The position numbers and the translations under genes were made by a program. Positions 53,099-62,001 of a stretch of DNA of 64,000 nt are shown one piece after another (position 1 is the stretch's first letter; the number at the start of each line of letters is the position of its first letter). The notes beneath the pieces were generated by a model, which was given only the letters and a program-made list of their open reading frames with translations, was not told the origin of the DNA and searched no databases. The stretch is from Sphingomonas hankookensis (GTDB lineage Bacteria; Pseudomonadota; Alphaproteobacteria; Sphingomonadales; Sphingomonadaceae), in contig NZ_LQQO01000002.1 of assembly GCF_001619955.1 (NCBI RefSeq), positions 55,881 through 119,880 on the forward strand, read 5' to 3'.

Positions 53099-54889
53099 TT
53101 AGTGATTGTCGCGCGGCAGGCCCCTGGTCTGGGCGATCTGCTGGAACGCCTCTGTTCCTTCGAGGATCGCGCCGGTCGACATCTGGCCGACGACCGAACG
53201 CTGGATCGCCTGCCACGGGGTCTGCGATGCCGGGTACTGATAGCCGCCGGCGGCTTCCAGTTCCTGACGGCGTGCGGCCAGTTCCTCGTCGGACAGCAGC
53301 ACGTCGGCGCGGCCCTTGCCGAGGTCGATGCGGACGCGGTCGCCGGTGCGCAGCAGCGCGAGGCCGCCGCCCGCCGCCGCTTCGGGCGAGGCGTTGAGGA
53401 TGGATGGGCTGCCCGACGTGCCCGACTGGCGACCGTCGCCGATGCAGGGGAGCGCGTGCACGCCCTCCGTAATCAGATATGCCGGCGGGCGCATGTTCAC
53501 GACCTCGGCCGCGCCCGGATAGCCGATCGGCCCGGCGCCGCGCATGAACATCAGCGTTTCGGGGGTGATGCCGAGCGCCGGATCGTCGATGCGGTGGTGG
53601 TAATCCTCCGGCCCGTCGAACACGACCGCCGGCCCTTCGAACGCTTCGGGATCGTTGGGGTTGGACAGATACCGCTCGCGGAATTCGGGGCCGATGACGC
53701 TGGTCTTCATCACCGCCGCGTCGAACAGATTGCCCTTGAGGACGATGAAGCCGGCCTCTTCCTTGAGCGGCTGGCCGAAGGGGCGGATGACCTTTTCATC
53801 CTCGATCACGGCGTCGCGGCAATTGTCGCCGATCGACTTGCCGTTCACGGTCAGCGCGTCTTCGGCGATCAGGCCGGCGCCCATCAGTTCCCGGACGACG
53901 GCGGGCACGCCGCCCGCGCGGTAATAATCCTCGCCCAGATATTCGCCGGCGGGTTGCAGGTTCACCAGCAGCGGGACCTTGTGGCCCTGTTCCTGCCAGT
54001 CCTCGATCGGCAGGTCGACGCCGATATGGCGGGCGATGGCCGCCAGGTGGATCGGCGCGTTGGTCGAGCCGCCGATCGCCGAATTGACCTTGATCGCGTT
54101 GTGGAACGCGTCCCGGGTGAGGATGTCGGAGGGCTTCAGGTCCTCGCGCACCATGTCGACGATGCGAAGACCCGTGCGGTACGCGATCTCCTGCCGGTCG
54201 CGATACGGGGCGGGGATCGCGGCGGAGCCGGGCAGCTGCATGCCGAGCGCCTCGGCAAGGCTGTTCATCGTCGTCGCGGTGCCCATCGTGTTGCAATAGC
54301 CGGTGGACGGCGCGGAGGAGGAGACGAGGCGGATGAATTCCTTGTTGTCGATCTCTCCGGCGGCCAGCATCTGCCGCGCCTTCCACACGATCGTGCCCGA
54401 CCCGGTGCGCTCGCCCTTGTGCCAGCCGTTCAGCATCGGGCCGACCGACAGCGCGATGGCCGGGATGTTCACCGTCGCGGCGCCCATCAGCATCGCCGGC
54501 GTCGTCTTGTCACAGCCGATGGTCAGCACCACGCCGTCGAGCGGATAGCCGTAGAGCACCTCGACCAGCCCGAGATAGGCGAGGTTGCGGTCGAGCCCCG
54601 CGGTCGGGCGCTTGCCGGTTTCCTGGATCGGATGGACCGGGAATTCCAGCACGATGCCGCCCGCTTCGCGGATGCCTTCGCGCAGGCGTTCGGCGAGCAC
54701 GAGGTGGTGGCGGTTGCAGGGCGACAGGTCGCTGCCGGTCTGGGCGATACCGATGATCGGCTTGCCCGATTGCAGCTCCTCCTGGCTCAAACCGAAGTTC
54801 AGATACCGTTCGATATACAACGCCGTCATGTCGATATTGTCGGGATTGTCGAACCACGCACGGCTGCGCAGGGGGGGCATGTCGGTCAT
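53099..54889 (-). CDS. IlvD/Edd-family sugar-acid dehydratase (pentonate type)
   Basis: The 596-residue enzyme dehydrates an aldonic acid such as L-arabinonate or D-xylonate to a 2-keto-3-deoxy acid. Likely Fe-S ligands are C58 (SPCNRHH), C126 ([11 protein letters not shown]) and C199 (GYCNTMGTA), with the Mg-binding carbamylated Lys expected in [24 protein letters not shown] is a family mark. Length and these motifs fit the pentonate-dehydratase branch rather than IlvD of valine synthesis. It is divergent from a sugar transporter followed by AraD1/GguC, which handles the next step. The exact sugar acid is inferred. Confidence 0.88.
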   Translation of the reverse strand: MTDMPPLRSRAWFDNPDNIDMTALYIERYLNFGLSQEELQSGKPIIGIAQTGSDLSPCNRHHLVLAERLREGIREAGGIVLEFPVHPIQETGKRPTAGLDRNLAYLGLVEVLYGYPLDGVVLTIGCDKTTPAMLMGAATVNIPAIALSVGPMLNGWHKGERTGSGTIVWKARQMLAAGEIDNKEFIRLVSSSAPSTGYCNTMGTATTMNSLAEALGMQLPGSAAIPAPYRDRQEIAYRTGLRIVDMVREDLKPSDILTRDAFHNAIKVNSAIGGSTNAPIHLAAIARHIGVDLPIEDWQEQGHKVPLLVNLQPAGEYLGEDYYRAGGVPAVVRELMGAGLIAEDALTVNGKSIGDNCRDAVIEDEKVIRPFGQPLKEEAGFIVLKGNLFDAAVMKTSVIGPEFRERYLSNPNDPEAFEGPAVVFDGPEDYHHRIDDPALGITPETLMFMRGAGPIGYPGAAEVVNMRPPAYLITEGVHALPCIGDGRQSGTSGSPSILNASPEAAAGGGLALLRTGDRVRIDLGKGRADVLLSDEELAARRQELEAAGGYQYPASQTPWQAIQRSVVGQMSTGAILEGTEAFQQIAQTRGLPRDNH

Positions 54890-55109
54890 CGAAGTTCCGG
54901 TTCACCAGGGGGTGGGCACAAGGCATCTCGGGCAGGGCGGGGCGTCCGGCGGCCGCGATCCGGTATCCCGGACCGATCCCCGCCTTCTCCCCCCTCACCG
55001 CCGTTGACGCCGTGCGTTGGCCTATATAGTCAGACAAAATGCATTAGGGCAAGCGATGCGACGGAACAAACCGTCCCGCGATGCCGACACAAGAGGGAGA
55101 AGACCTGAG
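54890..55109. promoter_or_regulatory. Divergent control region of the sugar-acid cluster
   Basis: The 220-bp region carries both promoters. An AT-rich stretch TATATAGTCAGACAAAATGC at about 55022-55041 contrasts with the flanks; GTCAGACAA resembles half-sites of GntR-type regulators. No regulator gene is in the cluster. Assignment is tentative. Confidence 0.35.
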
Positions 55110-56426
55110 ATGCCGGCCCCGATTTCCGCGCGCTCCGTGGAGAGCACGTCCGCTCCCGCCGGGGCCAGCTACGCCCCCGCGCTGACGCTGCTCGCCAGCC
55201 TGTTCTTCATGTGGGGCTTCATCACCGTCATCAACAACACGCTGCTGCCGCATCTGCGCAGCGTGTTCGACCTGAACTATACCCAGACGACGCTGATCGA
55301 GAGCGTGTGGTTCATCGCCTATTTCGTCGCGTCGATCCCCTCGGCCAAGCTGATCGAGCGAATCGGGTATCAAAAGTCGCTGGTCGTCGGGCTGCTGGTG
55401 ATGGCAGCCGGGTCGCTCGGCATGGTGCTGGCGGCCAGCCTGCCGTCCTATGGCGTGACGTTGGTCATGCTGTTCGTGATCGCCAGCGGCATCACGCTGC
55501 TGCAGGTCGCGGCCAATCCCTATGTCACCGTCATCGGCCCGCCCGAGACGGGATCGTCGCGGCTGAACCTGGTGCAGGCGTTCAATTCGCTCGGCACCAC
55601 GCTCGCGCCGATCTTTGCCGGCTATCTGATCCTCGGTCGCTCGGTCGGCGGCACGACGCAGGATCGCGTGCTCACGCAGGCGGAGCGGCTGGCCGACGCG
55701 CAGTCGGTGATCCTGCCCTATGTGCTGGTCGCAGGCGTGCTGGTCGTGCTGGCGGTCGTGATCGCCCGATTCCCGCTGCCCGCGATGGGATCGGCGACCA
55801 GCCGCGTCGCCAAGGAGGAACGCAAGAAGCATTCGCTGTGGAACCACCGCAACCTGGTGTTCGGCGTGCCGGCGATCTTCATCTACCTGATCGCCGAGAT
55901 CGGCGTCGCCAACCTGTTCATCAACTTCGTCTCGCAGCGCGATATCGCCAACATCACCCAGGCGGAGGCGTCGCGCTACCTGGCGCTGCTGTGGGGCGGG
56001 ATGATGGTCGGCCGCTTCGCCGGTTCGCTGCTGATGCAGAAGATCGCGGCGGAAAAGGTGCTCGCCTTCTTTTCGATCGGGGCGTTCGTCGTGATGCTGG
56101 GCGCCACCTTCCTGTCGGGGCCGGCGGCGATGTGGTCGCTGATCCTGGTCGGGCTGTTCCATTCGATCATGTTCCCGACGATCTTTTCGCTGGGCATCAA
56201 GGGGCTGGGGCCGCTGACCGAGGAAGGGTCGGGGCTGCTGATCATGGCGATCGCCGGCGGTGCGCTGGTGGTGGTGCAGGGCTGGCTGGCCGACCGCTAC
56301 GGCCTGCAATGGTCGTTCCTGCTGACCGCCGTGTGCGAGCTGTACATCCTGTTCTATGCCGTGTGGGGATCGAAGGTGACCAACCCGATCGACGACGTCC
56401 CCGCCGACAACGACGTCTTTGCATAA
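55110..56426 (+). CDS. Sugar MFS transporter (FucP/GluP type)
   Basis: The 438-residue 12-segment carrier matches the FucP-like sugar:H+ symporters: SLFFMWGFITVINNTLLPHL in the first segment, LLQVAANPYVTVIGPPETGS, LNLVQAFNSLGTTLAPIFAG and HSIMFPTIFSLGIKGLGP. It likely imports L-arabinose, D-galactose, L-fucose or a related sugar. The ATG at 55110 is after GAGGGAGAAG. The AraD1 gene follows 10 bp after the stop, so the two are an operon. Confidence 0.9.
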   Translation: MPAPISARSVESTSAPAGASYAPALTLLASLFFMWGFITVINNTLLPHLRSVFDLNYTQTTLIESVWFIAYFVASIPSAKLIERIGYQKSLVVGLLVMAAGSLGMVLAASLPSYGVTLVMLFVIASGITLLQVAANPYVTVIGPPETGSSRLNLVQAFNSLGTTLAPIFAGYLILGRSVGGTTQDRVLTQAERLADAQSVILPYVLVAGVLVVLAVVIARFPLPAMGSATSRVAKEERKKHSLWNHRNLVFGVPAIFIYLIAEIGVANLFINFVSQRDIANITQAEASRYLALLWGGMMVGRFAGSLLMQKIAAEKVLAFFSIGAFVVMLGATFLSGPAAMWSLILVGLFHSIMFPTIFSLGIKGLGPLTEEGSGLLIMAIAGGALVVVQGWLADRYGLQWSFLLTAVCELYILFYAVWGSKVTNPIDDVPADNDVFA

Positions 56427-56436
56427 GGAAATTCCG

Positions 56437-57423
56437 ATGACTCTCCGCCTGTTGCAGCGCGTCGCACCGACGCGCGCCGTGATCGCCGCGACCGATGCGG
56501 GGGCGCATGTCGTGCCCGGCGTCGACAGCATCCGCGTGCTGGCGCTGCGCGCGATCGATGCCGGCCACAGCATCGCCGACGAGGTCGCGGCGCTGGGGCA
56601 GGGCGAGGCGGTCGATATCGCCCAGCTGCTCGACGCCGGTGCGATCGGATCGCCGATCGACCATGAGGACCCGGCGCATGTCATCATGACCGGCACCGGC
56701 CTGACGCATCTCGGATCGGCCGAAGGGCGCGACAAGATGCACCGCGCCGCCGCCGAGGCGACGACGCAGACCGATTCGATGCGGATGTTCCTCGAAGGGG
56801 TCGAGGGCGGCAAGCCGGCCGAGGGCGAGGTCGGGCAGCAGCCCGAATGGTTCTACAAGGGCGATGGCGGGCAGATGGTGGCGCCGGGCGGCGACTTCAC
56901 CATGCCGCATTTCGCGCAGGACGGCGGCGAGGAGCCGGAGCTGGCGGGCATCTATGTCATCGGCAGCGACGGTACGCCGCATCGCATCGGCCTTGCGCTC
57001 GCCAACGAGTTTTCGGACCATGTGACCGAGCGGCACAATTATCTGTGGCTGGCGCACAGCAAGCTGCGCCAGGCATCGCTCGGGCCGGAACTGCTGGTCG
57101 GCACGCCGCCCGAGCATGTCGAGGGGACGAGCCGTATCGTGCGGGACGGCGAGACGATCTGGGAAAAGCCGTTCCTGTCGGGCGAGGCGAACATGTCGCA
57201 CAGCTTGGGCAACCTCGAGCATCATCACTTCAAATATGCGCTTTTCCGCCGGCCGGGGGACATTCATGTCCACTTCTTCGGGACGGCGACGCTGTCCTTT
57301 GCCGATGGGGTGCGGACGGAAGAGGGCGATGTGTTCGAGATTCAGGCGGCGCCGTTTACCCTGCCGCTGAGGAACCGGTTGACGCGGGCGGATGCGGTGC
57401 CGGTGGCGGTCAGGGTTTTGTAG
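56437..57423 (+). CDS. AraD1/GguC-family protein (sugar-acid pathway)
   Basis: The 328-residue protein matches the AraD1/GguC family, distantly related to fumarylacetoacetate hydrolases. Marks are MTGTGLTHLGSAEGRDKMHR, GEVGQQPEWFYKGDGGQMVA, NEFSDHVTERHNYLWLAHSK and NLEHHHFKYALFRRPGD. In the non-phosphorylative arabinose route AraD1 acts on 2-keto-3-deoxy-L-arabinonate, the product of the dehydratase encoded nearby. AAGGAAATTCCG precedes the ATG. A later semialdehyde dehydrogenase of the pathway is not in the window. Confidence 0.9.
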   Translation: MTLRLLQRVAPTRAVIAATDAGAHVVPGVDSIRVLALRAIDAGHSIADEVAALGQGEAVDIAQLLDAGAIGSPIDHEDPAHVIMTGTGLTHLGSAEGRDKMHRAAAEATTQTDSMRMFLEGVEGGKPAEGEVGQQPEWFYKGDGGQMVAPGGDFTMPHFAQDGGEEPELAGIYVIGSDGTPHRIGLALANEFSDHVTERHNYLWLAHSKLRQASLGPELLVGTPPEHVEGTSRIVRDGETIWEKPFLSGEANMSHSLGNLEHHHFKYALFRRPGDIHVHFFGTATLSFADGVRTEEGDVFEIQAAPFTLPLRNRLTRADAVPVAVRVL

Positions 57424-57672
57424 ACGGCTTTCGTTGTCCCCGGGGGCATTGTTTCGAGTGGTTTCGATGGAGGCGTGAACGGGCCGTTTCCGTGGATCCC
57501 GGCTTTCGCCGGGATGACGGGTGGGAGTGTGCGGGGGCGCTTCCTTGCGTTCGGCACTCCTGCGGAGGCGGGAGTCTATTGGCGCTGGCGCTGCGGGTTT
57601 GCCGAGACGGTGGCGTGTATGGATTCCCGCCTTCGCGGGAATGACGGTAGGGGCGGGGCGCGTTCGAGGTTT

Positions 57673-57815
57673 GCCGCTCGCCGCTTGCTGCTTGTCACCG
57701 ACGCTCGCCGCTTGCCACTTGTCACCGACGCTCGCCGCTCGTCGCTTGCTGCTTGCCGCTTGCCGCTCGTCGCGCGCCGCTCGCCACCGACGCGCACCGC
57801 TCGCTACTCACGCTC
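57673..57815. repeat. Degenerate tandem repeat GCTCGCCGCTTGC...TCACCGAC
   Basis: Units read GCTCGCCGCTTGCTGCTTG-TCACCGAC (ending 57702), a 27-bp GCTCGCCGCTTGCCACTTG-TCACCGAC (57703-57729) and an expanded, drifting unit to 57791 ending CACCGAC. Within units CGCTTGC/CGCTCGC alternate. No spacer diversity as in CRISPR. Confidence 0.7.
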
Positions 57816-57874
57816 GCCTGAATTGCTGCCCGTCTTTCCTATCCGTTTCTGCTTTCCTTCCCCCACGCTCCCTT

Positions 57875-57997
57875 CCGTTTGCTTCGAGCGCAGGTTCGAG
57901 CTTGTCGAGAACCGTAGTCGAGAAGGGGGTGCCCAAAACGACCGGGTTCTCGACGGACGCTTCTCGACAGGCTCGAAGCTGCTCGAACCGAACGGGG
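57875..57997. repeat. TTCGAGC-type palindromic repeat, full copy
   Basis: Same architecture as 37264-37386; the centre reads GGGTTCTCGACGGACGCTTC. Ends 20 bp before the NUDIX stop codon. Confidence 0.88.
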
Positions 57998-58017
57998 ATT
58001 TGTGGAAGGGAGGACGG

Positions 58018-58473
58018 CTACCCCAGCAGCGGCTCGATCCGGTCGAGCAGCGGCAGCTGGCTCTTCAGCATCATCATCCGTGCCTCGGCGACCGGCATCC
58101 ACCTAGCCGCGTCGACTTCGGGGAAGCTCCTGCGCCTGCCGCTGCGGGGCGGCCATTCCAGTTCGAAGGTCATGCTGGTGATCGCATGGGTGTCGACATC
58201 CTGTTCGGCGGCGAAGGCCGAGACCGACTTGCCACCCGCCTGCCGTACCGTGCCCAGGGGCGCCAGCGGCGCGACGACCGCGACGCCCAGTTCCTCGGCA
58301 ACTTCGCGCCGGGCGGCGTCCTCGACCGCTTCGTCCGGTTCGACCTGGCCCTTGGGAATCTGCCACGCGCCGACCTGCCGCCGCGCCCAATAGGGGCCGC
58401 CGGGATGGACGAGCAGCACCGCCGGGCTGGGCGTGCGGCGATAGAGCAGGATGCCTGCGCTATGCTGGGGCAT
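58018..58473 (-). CDS. NUDIX hydrolase
   Basis: The 151-residue enzyme hydrolyses a nucleoside diphosphate linked to another group. The Nudix box GQVEPDEAVEDAARREVAEE-LGV fits G-x5-E-x7-REUxEExGU with the metal-binding Glu residues intact. The N-terminus SAGILLYRR and GAWQIPKG are like those of the MutT/Ap4A branch. Its start at 58473 is divergent from the AlkB-like gene, 135 bp away. Substrate is unknown; a house-cleaning or RNA 5'-end role is possible. Confidence 0.9.
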   Translation of the reverse strand: MPQHSAGILLYRRTPSPAVLLVHPGGPYWARRQVGAWQIPKGQVEPDEAVEDAARREVAEELGVAVVAPLAPLGTVRQAGGKSVSAFAAEQDVDTHAITSMTFELEWPPRSGRRRSFPEVDAARWMPVAEARMMMLKSQLPLLDRIEPLLG

Positions 58474-58608
58474 GAAACGGTCCCTGTTCCTGGCCGGCGA
58501 TCGTATCCGTCGCCGATTGTTGATGGACAGACGCCGCCGACCCATGTTGCGTTCCATGGCCATGTCATCGGACCGTTTCGCACCTTTTCCGACGCCGGTT
58601 CGACGCAG

Positions 58609-59199
58609 ATGACGCAGTTCGACCTGTTCGCCGCCGCGCCGGCATTGCCCGGCCTCACCCATGCGCCGGGCGTGTTGCCGGAGGGCCGGTTGGCTGCTTT
58701 GGCCGAGGCGATCGATGGCGCGCCGCTCACTCCGTTCCGGTTCCAGCAATGGACCGGCCTGCGCCTGACCGCCTCCTATGGCTGGCATTATGATTTCGAG
58801 GCGGGCCGGGTGGGACAGGCCGAACCGATGCCCGACTGGCTGCTGGCGGTGCGCGACATTGCGGCGGGCTTTGCCGGCGTGCCGGCCGATGCGCTCGTGC
58901 AGGCGCTGCTGATCCGCTACGATGCCGGCGCCGGGATCGGGTGGCATCGCGACCGGCCGGTGTTTGAACATGTCGTCGGGCTGTCGATCGGTGCGCCGGC
59001 GACGCTGCGCTTCCGGCGGCGGCGGGCGGATGGGTTCGACCGGTTCGCGCAGGCGCTGGCGGCGGGCGATGCCTATCATCTGACCGGCGAGGCGCGGTGG
59101 GACTGGGAACATGGCATCGCGCCGATGGCGGCGACGCGCTGGTCGATCACCTTTCGCAGCCTGACCGAGCGATTCCGCAGGGAGATCGGGGTTGCGTGA
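58609..59199 (+). CDS. AlkB-like 2-oxoglutarate/Fe(II) dioxygenase
   Basis: The 196-residue protein oxidatively removes alkyl groups from DNA or RNA bases if it acts like AlkB. Iron ligands are H113 and D115 (GWHRDRPVF) and H168 (WEHGIAP), with the 2-oxoglutarate-binding Arg in TRWSITFR. The N-terminus TQFDLFAAAPALPGL is typical of AlkB homologues in this group. The ATG at 58609 gives that start. The stop overlaps the HIRAN gene by 8 bp. No Ada protein is adjacent. Confidence 0.88.
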   Translation: MTQFDLFAAAPALPGLTHAPGVLPEGRLAALAEAIDGAPLTPFRFQQWTGLRLTASYGWHYDFEAGRVGQAEPMPDWLLAVRDIAAGFAGVPADALVQALLIRYDAGAGIGWHRDRPVFEHVVGLSIGAPATLRFRRRRADGFDRFAQALAAGDAYHLTGEARWDWEHGIAPMAATRWSITFRSLTERFRREIGVA

Positions 59200-59593
59200 G
59201 TTGAGCCTGCATGTGGTCGGCGCCGACCATCCCAATCGCGGCGGCGGCAATCGGCGGTTCGAGATTTTGCTCTGCTCGCCGGGCGAGGGCGTTACGCTGG
59301 TCCCCGAACCGCGCAACCCGGTCGATCCCAACGCGGTGATGGTGCTGAGCGCGCGGGGAGTGCAGATCGGCTATCTGACCGCCGACCGCGCGGCATGGAT
59401 CGGCGCGATGCTGCGCCAGGGGCGCGAGGTGGCGGCGGTGTTCCAGCAGGCGACGCCGATGGGCGCGGCGGTGCGGGTCGCGTTCGACGGCGCGGTGCCG
59501 GTGGTGCCGGTGGTGCCGGCGGTGCGGGAGGTCGGAGAGGATGCGGAGCCGGAGTTCTGGCCGGACGAGGTTTGGCCGGAGGAGTGGGAGTAA
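59192..59593 (+). CDS. Stand-alone HIRAN domain protein
   Basis: The 133-residue protein matches the HIRAN domain: LHVVGADHPNRGGGNRRFEI, LVPEPRNPVDPNAVMVLSA and GVQIGYLTADRAAWI. HIRAN domains bind DNA 3' ends in helicases such as HLTF; in bacteria they occur alone or with nucleases. The TTG start at 59192 has GGGAG about 8 bp upstream and overlaps the alkB end, so the two are coupled. The tail is acidic (EDAEPEFWPDEVWPEEWE). A DNA-damage role is inferred from the domain and neighbour. Confidence 0.85.
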   Translation: MRELSLHVVGADHPNRGGGNRRFEILLCSPGEGVTLVPEPRNPVDPNAVMVLSARGVQIGYLTADRAAWIGAMLRQGREVAAVFQQATPMGAAVRVAFDGAVPVVPVVPAVREVGEDAEPEFWPDEVWPEEWE

Positions 59594-59606
59594 GTCTACT
59601 TCCGCT

Positions 59607-59728
59607 CCCGTTTGGTTCGAGCAGCGATCGAGCCTGTCGAGAGCGCGTGTCGAGAACGGGGTTCCGCTGGGTAGTCGTTCTCGACAGACGCTTCTCGACA
59701 AGCTCGAAGCTGCTCGAACCAAACGGGG
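59607..59728. repeat. TTCGAGC-type palindromic repeat, diverged copy
   Basis: Arms CCCGTTTGGTTCGAGCAGCG and, inverted, CGAAGCTGCTCGAACCAAAC with a central GTTCTCGACAGACGCTTCTC. It lies between convergent HIRAN and gspN genes. Confidence 0.85.
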
Positions 59729-59747
59729 TGGAGAAGGAGAAGGGGAC

Positions 59748-60521
59748 CTAGAAACTCCCCTGCACGCTCGCGCCCGCCGGGATGCCCGCGAAGGGCAGCA
59801 CCGCCGCGCCGTCCCCGGTCAGGGCGAAGCGCAGCGTGCCGTCCTCGTTGATCGTCGCGTCCATCAGCGTCCGGCGGCGCTGGTCGGCGGGGACGAGGCG
59901 GACGCGGGTCTGCGTGCCGATATGCTCGGCGGTCAGCAGCAGGGCGGGGGTCGGCGTGGCGACGTTGCCGGGTTTGGTCGTGCAGGTGCCCGGATCGATC
60001 GCGATGCGGCCATCGGCCATGGCCGATCCGGCGATGGTCGAGAGGACCGGCAGATCGACCTGCCACGTCGAATCGCAGGCGAAGGGCAGGTTGGGCTGAA
60101 GCGCGGACAGCAGCGAGGCGTCGGCCGATCCGCTGACCCGGTCGAGCCGCACGCCGCCGGGGCGGAGCAGCGCCTGTCCGCCGAGATCGGTGTCGGCGCC
60201 GGTCGCGGTCCAGTCGACTGCGAAGCCGAGGCTGGTGAGGCTGCGAAGCGGCGCGAAATGCCATTCGAGGCGACTGCCGCCGGCAATGCCGACCTCGCCA
60301 TTCCAGACCGTGCCGCCGACGCCGCTGCGCCAGTCGGTGTTGCCGGCGATCAGGCTGGCAGGCAGGGTGACGATCATCGCGACCGCGAACGAGGCTATGC
60401 CGAGCGCGGCGAAGCGGATACTACGCCGCCGTGCCTGTAAGCGGGAAGGACTCGACAATGCGATCGCGGCGCTCGACGCTCGGACTGGTTCGCGATGCGG
60501 TGCTGCTGTCGTCATTGGCAT
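59748..60521 (-). CDS. gspN: Type II secretion system protein N
   Basis: The 257-residue protein matches GspN, an inner-membrane anchored component of type II secretion with a periplasmic domain. It has a basic N-terminus (RLQARRRSIRF), one membrane segment (AALGIASFAVAMIVTLPASL) and then NTDWRSGVGGTVWNGEVGIA, the family mark, followed by beta sequence. The ATG at 60521 (or 60515) has GGGGGGA upstream but lies inside the divergent gene, giving 64 bp of 5' overlap. A TTG at 60458 would avoid this and still give a good membrane anchor, but has no ribosome site. Confidence 0.85.
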   Translation of the reverse strand: MPMTTAAPHREPVRASSAAIALSSPSRLQARRRSIRFAALGIASFAVAMIVTLPASLIAGNTDWRSGVGGTVWNGEVGIAGGSRLEWHFAPLRSLTSLGFAVDWTATGADTDLGGQALLRPGGVRLDRVSGSADASLLSALQPNLPFACDSTWQVDLPVLSTIAGSAMADGRIAIDPGTCTTKPGNVATPTPALLLTAEHIGTQTRVRLVPADQRRRTLMDATINEDGTLRFALTGDGAAVLPFAGIPAGASVQGSF

Positions 60522-61471
60522 CGGTCGCGTCCCCCCTGATGGCTGCGAAACGGAGCAAGCGCTCCGCCGCGTTGCTGGTTCCGCTGACCGGAGACCGCGC
60601 GGCGCTGGGCCTTAGCATACGCAATGCGGCGATGCTTGCCGAAAGCGACGCGGGCGCGCTCACCGTACTCGATACCTGCGGCACGGCGGCGGGGGCGGCG
60701 AGTGCGGCGCGCGCGGCGGTGAAGCGCGGGGCGGCGATGCTGCTGGGGCCGTTGTCGGCGGCGGAGACGCGGGCGGTGGCCGGCGCGGTCGGCGTGCCGG
60801 TCGTGGCGCTGACCAATGACGCGGCGGCGCGCGGCGGGTCGGCCTTCGTGTTCGGGATTACCCCGGCACAGGCGACGGCGGCGATCCTCGGCTATGCGCG
60901 GTCGCGCGGCGTGCGGCGGGTGGTGGCGGTCGATGACGGCACGCCATGGTCGCAGGCATCGGTCGTGGCGGCGCGGGCGAGCGAGGCCGATCTGGGGCTG
61001 ACGATCGTGCCGGTGACCGGCGGCACCATCCCGCCCGGCGTCGAGGGCGATGCGGCGTTCGTGCCCGGTTCGGCGGTGGCGATCGCGCCGGTCCTGAAGA
61101 ACCGGGGGATGCAGCTGCTGGCGACGATGCAGACGCTCGATTATCGGCCCGATGCGCTGACCGCGCTGGAGGGGGCGTGGATCGCAAGCCCCGATCCGGC
61201 GAAATTCGCGAGCTTCGCCAGCGCCTATGCGGCGCGTAATGGCGGGCGGCCGGGCGCCATTGCGGCGCTGGGTAACGATGCGGCGCTGATCGCCAAGGCT
61301 TTGCGCGACAGCGACCAGATGACGCGCGAGGGGGTGCTGCGCGAGGCCGGGTTCGACGGGGTGACCGGGCCGGTGCGCTTCCGTTCGGACGGCAGCTGCG
61401 CGCGCGACTTCGCGATCCTGGTGCCGACGAACGGCGTGTACGACAAGGTGGCGGAGAGCCGCGGGGCATGA
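60458..61471 (+). CDS. Periplasmic-binding-like protein (LpoA/LivK-like)
   Basis: The 337-residue protein has an export signal (basic RSRRS, hydrophobic AVLLSSLASVASPLMAA) and a type I periplasmic binding fold: SAALLVPLTGDRAALGLSIR, AAMLLGPLSAAETRAVAGAV, and VVAVDDGTPWSQASVVAARA. Relatives are ABC branched-chain amino acid binding proteins and the penicillin-binding-protein activator LpoA; PLTGDRAALG favours the latter. GGGAAGGA precedes the ATG at 60458. Its stop overlaps gspJ by ATGA, so it is translated with the pseudopilin genes. No ABC permease is present. A link to secretion or the cell wall is inference. Confidence 0.8.
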   Translation: MRSRRSTLGLVRDAVLLSSLASVASPLMAAKRSKRSAALLVPLTGDRAALGLSIRNAAMLAESDAGALTVLDTCGTAAGAASAARAAVKRGAAMLLGPLSAAETRAVAGAVGVPVVALTNDAAARGGSAFVFGITPAQATAAILGYARSRGVRRVVAVDDGTPWSQASVVAARASEADLGLTIVPVTGGTIPPGVEGDAAFVPGSAVAIAPVLKNRGMQLLATMQTLDYRPDALTALEGAWIASPDPAKFASFASAYAARNGGRPGAIAALGNDAALIAKALRDSDQMTREGVLREAGFDGVTGPVRFRSDGSCARDFAILVPTNGVYDKVAESRGA

Positions 61472-62001
61472 GCCGGCCGCGCGCCGGGGAGGGTGGCTTC
61501 ACCCTGCTCGAACTGATGATCTCGCTGGGGCTGTTCGCGCTGATCGCGGTGGCGGGGCTGGCGCTGGTCGATAGCGTGATCGGGGTGGACGGGCGGACCG
61601 AGGCGCGGCTGGACCGGGTCGCCGACCTGCAGCGCGCGATGGTGGTGATCTCCAGCGACCTCGACCAGATCGCGCCGGGGCCGATGGGCGGCGACGGTGC
61701 GGGCCTGCGGTTCCGGCGGAGTGCGCCCGGTGTCGGCGGGCCGCCGATCGGGGTCGGATACCGCGTGGCCGACGGGCAGTTGCAGCGGGTGGTCGACGGG
61801 CGCGCGCAGCTGGTGCTGGATCAGGTGAGCGCGGCGCGCTGGCGTTATTTCGACGGTGGCTGGCGCGACAGCTGGCCGCCCGCGCCCGACCGCTCGCTCG
61901 ACTGGCCGCGTGCGGTGGTCGTGGAGTTGCAGGTCGGCGGGCCGGGCGGGGGCAATCTGCGGCGGATCGTGACGCTGCCGATCGCGGCGAAGACGACATG
62001 A
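61468..62001 (+). CDS. gspJ: Type II secretion minor pseudopilin GspJ
   Basis: The 177-residue prepilin-like protein has the leader ending in G with the cleavage site G/FTLLELMI at about residue 10-11 and Glu at +5, followed by one membrane helix (SLGLFALIAVAGLALVDSVI). The globular part has DLDQIAPGPMGGDGAGLRF and a late RYFDGGWRDSWP as in GspJ. It forms the pseudopilus tip with GspI and GspK. It overlaps both neighbours by ATGA and is in one unit with gspK. Confidence 0.88.
   Translation: MSRPRAGEGGFTLLELMISLGLFALIAVAGLALVDSVIGVDGRTEARLDRVADLQRAMVVISSDLDQIAPGPMGGDGAGLRFRRSAPGVGGPPIGVGYRVADGQLQRVVDGRAQLVLDQVSAARWRYFDGGWRDSWPPAPDRSLDWPRAVVVELQVGGPGGGNLRRIVTLPIAAKTT

Larger units (their letters stand above)
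57424..58017. other. 594-bp intergenic region filled with repeats
   Basis: The gap between convergent genes holds ATCCC/ATTCC palindromes (57493-57519, 57557-57574, 57619-57646), a degenerate tandem repeat (57673-57815) and a full TTCGAGC repeat (57875-57997). ORFs crossing it are repeat translations. No gene is supported. Confidence 0.65.

Noticed and set aside
53099..54889. Dihydroxy-acid dehydratase IlvD of valine/isoleucine synthesis
   Set aside because: Sequence motifs and the FucP-type transporter plus AraD1 neighbours fit the sugar-acid dehydratase branch better.
57424..58017. CRISPR-like array
   Set aside because: Repeat units are degenerate and contiguous, with no unique spacers and no cas genes nearby.
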